This document shows positions 22,626 through 23,962 of a DNA stretch of 23,962 nt, piece by piece. Position 1 is the stretch's first letter; every line of letters starts with the position of its first letter. The notes below the pieces were generated by a model. The model was not told where the DNA came from, did no database searches, and was given only the letters and a program-made list of their open reading frames with translations. The stretch is taken from contig JBJXGB010000111.1 of the NCBI GenBank assembly GCA_046152935.1, positions 1-23,962 of the forward strand, read 5' to 3'. The DNA is from CAZMFZ01 sp046152935. Lineage in GTDB: Bacteria > Bacteroidota > Bacteroidia > Cytophagales > UBA9547. Made by a program: the position numbers and the translations under genes.

Positions 22626-23962
22626 TTACAGTACCAAATTATTTTTGACCTCATTCATAAACTGGTTTCCTCTGTCTTCGTAATTTTTGAACAAATCGAA
22701 ACTGGCACAACAGGGACTTAGAAGTGCCACATCGCCCTCATTCCCCAATTCCAAACATAGTTTAATACATTCCTCTATACTTTGAGTTTCCATAATTACA
22801 GGAACCTTGCCTTTGAACGAAGTTTTGAGCTTTTCATTGTCTTTGCCCAAACAAATCAATGCTTTTACTCTACCTTTCACAACCTCAAAAAGTTCTGAAT
22901 AATCGTTGCCTTTATCCACCCCACCTGCTATCCAAATCACTGATTGATAGGTCTTTAACGCATATTTGGCAGCATTTACAGTGGTGGCTTTGCTGTCATT
23001 TACAAACTCTATTCCATTGATAATTCCTGCTTTCTGCATGCGATGCGGTGCTGGCACAAAATCTTGCAAAGCTTCTTCAATTACTTCTTTTGTTACTCCC
23101 AAACTCATAGCAGCCAAGCTGGCCGCCATGGTATTGTATACATTATGCTCGCCTTTGATGGTCGATTTTGAAATATCGATTTCAGTTTCTTTACCAACTA
23201 GTTGAATGGTAATGCTTTCTTCATCACCACAGGCTCCGTCAAATTCATCAGGAAAAAGACTAAAAGGAAGTTCGATTGCAGGTGTATCAATATCGATTAA
23301 CCGGTCTTCAATTAGCTCACTATCAATGCCATAGATGAAAATTCCATTTTCGTCCATGTTTTGAAGAATGCGAAATTTAGAATCTACATACTTTTCGATT
23401 TTATAATCATATCTATCTAAATGGTCTTTTGTTATATTGGTGATAATGGCAACATCGGCCTTGAAATCGTACATATCATCGAGCATGAAGGAGGAGAGTT
23501 CCAATAGCCCCACCCATGACCCCTCCCCACTGGGAAGGGGAGCCTGCAACTCCGAGAGTACTTTAAGCGCAAAACTATCGCCAATATTCCCCGCCAAAAA
23601 AACATTCATACCTGCTTTTTTGAGGATGTGATAGGTGAGCATTGTAGTAGTGGTCTTGCCATCTGTACCCGTTATACATATTTTCTTAGCTTTGGTATAT
23701 CTCCCAGCAAATTCGATTTCGCCAATAATCTTAATTTTTGCCTTTTTTGCCTTTTGGATAATATCTGATTTCTTGGGGTCGATGCCAGGGCTTTTGATGA
23801 TTTCTTTGGCATCAAGAATTTTTGATTCGGTGTGCGTACCTTCTTCAAATTCGATATTGGCAGCGTGGAGTTTTTCTTTGTACTTTTCTGCAATGCTACC
23901 CATATCGGATACAAATACCTCAAAACCAAGGTGTTTGGCCAATAAGGCTGCTCCAGTTCCAC
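22626..23962 (-). CDS. murD: UDP-N-acetylmuramoylalanine--D-glutamate ligase MurD (5' partial at right edge)
   Basis: The frame runs off the right edge: residues before the TTG at 23942 read GTGAALLA, matching the early Gly-rich loop of MurD, so the start lies outside the window. Visible parts are the N-terminal Rossmann-like domain, the ATP loop GTDGKTT (usually GTNGKTT or GSNGKTT), ELSSFMLDD, NITKDHLDRYD, the HNVYN and HRMQ blocks, NDSKATTVNAA, and the C-terminal DVALLSPCCASFDLFKNYEDRG signature. It adds D-glutamate to UDP-MurNAc-L-Ala in the cytoplasm. Just before ELSSF the protein carries QAPLPSGEGSWVGL, encoded by a GC-rich palindromic repeat (23508-23544) and absent, as I recall, from other MurD proteins. 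The frame stays open, so the enzyme is probably functional. murI, in the same pathway, lies 4.7 kb away. Confidence 0.95.
   Translation of the reverse strand, partial: GTGAALLAKHLGFEVFVSDMGSIAEKYKEKLHAANIEFEEGTHTESKILDAKEIIKSPGIDPKKSDIIQKAKKAKIKIIGEIEFAGRYTKAKKICITGTDGKTTTTMLTYHILKKAGMNVFLAGNIGDSFALKVLSELQAPLPSGEGSWVGLLELSSFMLDDMYDFKADVAIITNITKDHLDRYDYKIEKYVDSKFRILQNMDENGIFIYGIDSELIEDRLIDIDTPAIELPFSLFPDEFDGACGDEESITIQLVGKETEIDISKSTIKGEHNVYNTMAASLAAMSLGVTKEVIEEALQDFVPAPHRMQKAGIINGIEFVNDSKATTVNAAKYALKTYQSVIWIAGGVDKGNDYSELFEVVKGRVKALICLGKDNEKLKTSFKGKVPVIMETQSIEECIKLCLELGNEGDVALLSPCCASFDLFKNYEDRGNQFMNEVKNNLVL
23508..23544. repeat. GC-rich palindromic repeat inserted in frame in murD
   Basis: A 37-bp C-rich/G-rich block stands out from the AT-rich surroundings. 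It contains the inverted repeat CTCCCC (23523-23528) and GGGGAG (23537-23542). It resembles the dispersed short GC-rich palindromes found in many Bacteroidota genomes, whose translation in one frame reads PSPLGRG-like. Within murD it is read as APLPSGEGSWVG. Copy number elsewhere in the genome cannot be seen from this window. Confidence 0.65.

Noticed and set aside
1..23962. CRISPR array, insertion sequence, prophage or integrase
   Set aside because: No regularly spaced repeats, transposase motifs, integrase or phage structural genes were seen. The only mobile-like signal is the short palindrome in murD.

Overview
The window reads as a low-GC chromosomal segment from a Bacteroidota bacterium (Cytophagales/Chitinophagales-like, inferred). 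Four signs support this. A type IX secretion sorting domain ends the first protein. AT-rich TAnnTTTG-type -7 promoter elements occur and purine-rich Shine-Dalgarno sites are scarce. Two small families typical of the phylum are present: the CcmD-like protein and the so-called 'ABC transporter ATPase' family. Housekeeping genes are scattered as singletons or pairs. There is no prophage, insertion sequence, CRISPR array, tRNA or rRNA that I can see.

Layout, left to right. (1) The 3' part of a secreted multi-module protein with a T9SS sorting signal, closed by a strong terminator. (2) A gene-poor stretch, then a membrane-anchored GAF-SpoIIE (PP2C) phosphatase. (3) Facing it, a single-POTRA Omp85-type outer-membrane barrel whose 5' end carries large inverted repeats and has no ATG start. 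(4) A plus-strand run: pstA and pstB (phosphate ABC transporter without pstS/pstC/phoU), a conserved Bacteroidota protein of unknown function, a membrane-anchored TlpA/ResA-like thioredoxin, and a 50-residue CcmD-family gene whose 3' end overlaps truA. (5) truA and ppnP on the minus strand. (6) A plus-strand desaturase that closely resembles eukaryotic dihydroceramide delta-4 desaturase (DEGS1), facing a cdsA/DUF2007 pair across a shared bidirectional terminator. (7) A large secreted TPR-CHAT protease-like protein, a glutaryl-CoA dehydrogenase, a 480-base AT-rich gap ending in an orphan terminator, and murI. (8) A minus-strand series: ilvA, the PLP-homeostasis protein YggS, an orphan sensor histidine kinase, a second membrane desaturase, and murD, which runs off the right edge.

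Themes. Envelope and lipid genes dominate: Omp85, cdsA, two desaturases, murI, murD and a T9SS cargo. The most interesting points are the DEGS1-like desaturase in a phylum known for sphingolipids, a GC-rich palindromic repeat inserted in frame in the essential murD gene, the secreted TPR-CHAT protein with an intact His/Cys dyad, the isolated pstAB pair, and the hairpin-rich 5' region of the Omp85 gene. All functional calls come from reading motifs and recalled family similarity; no database search was run.
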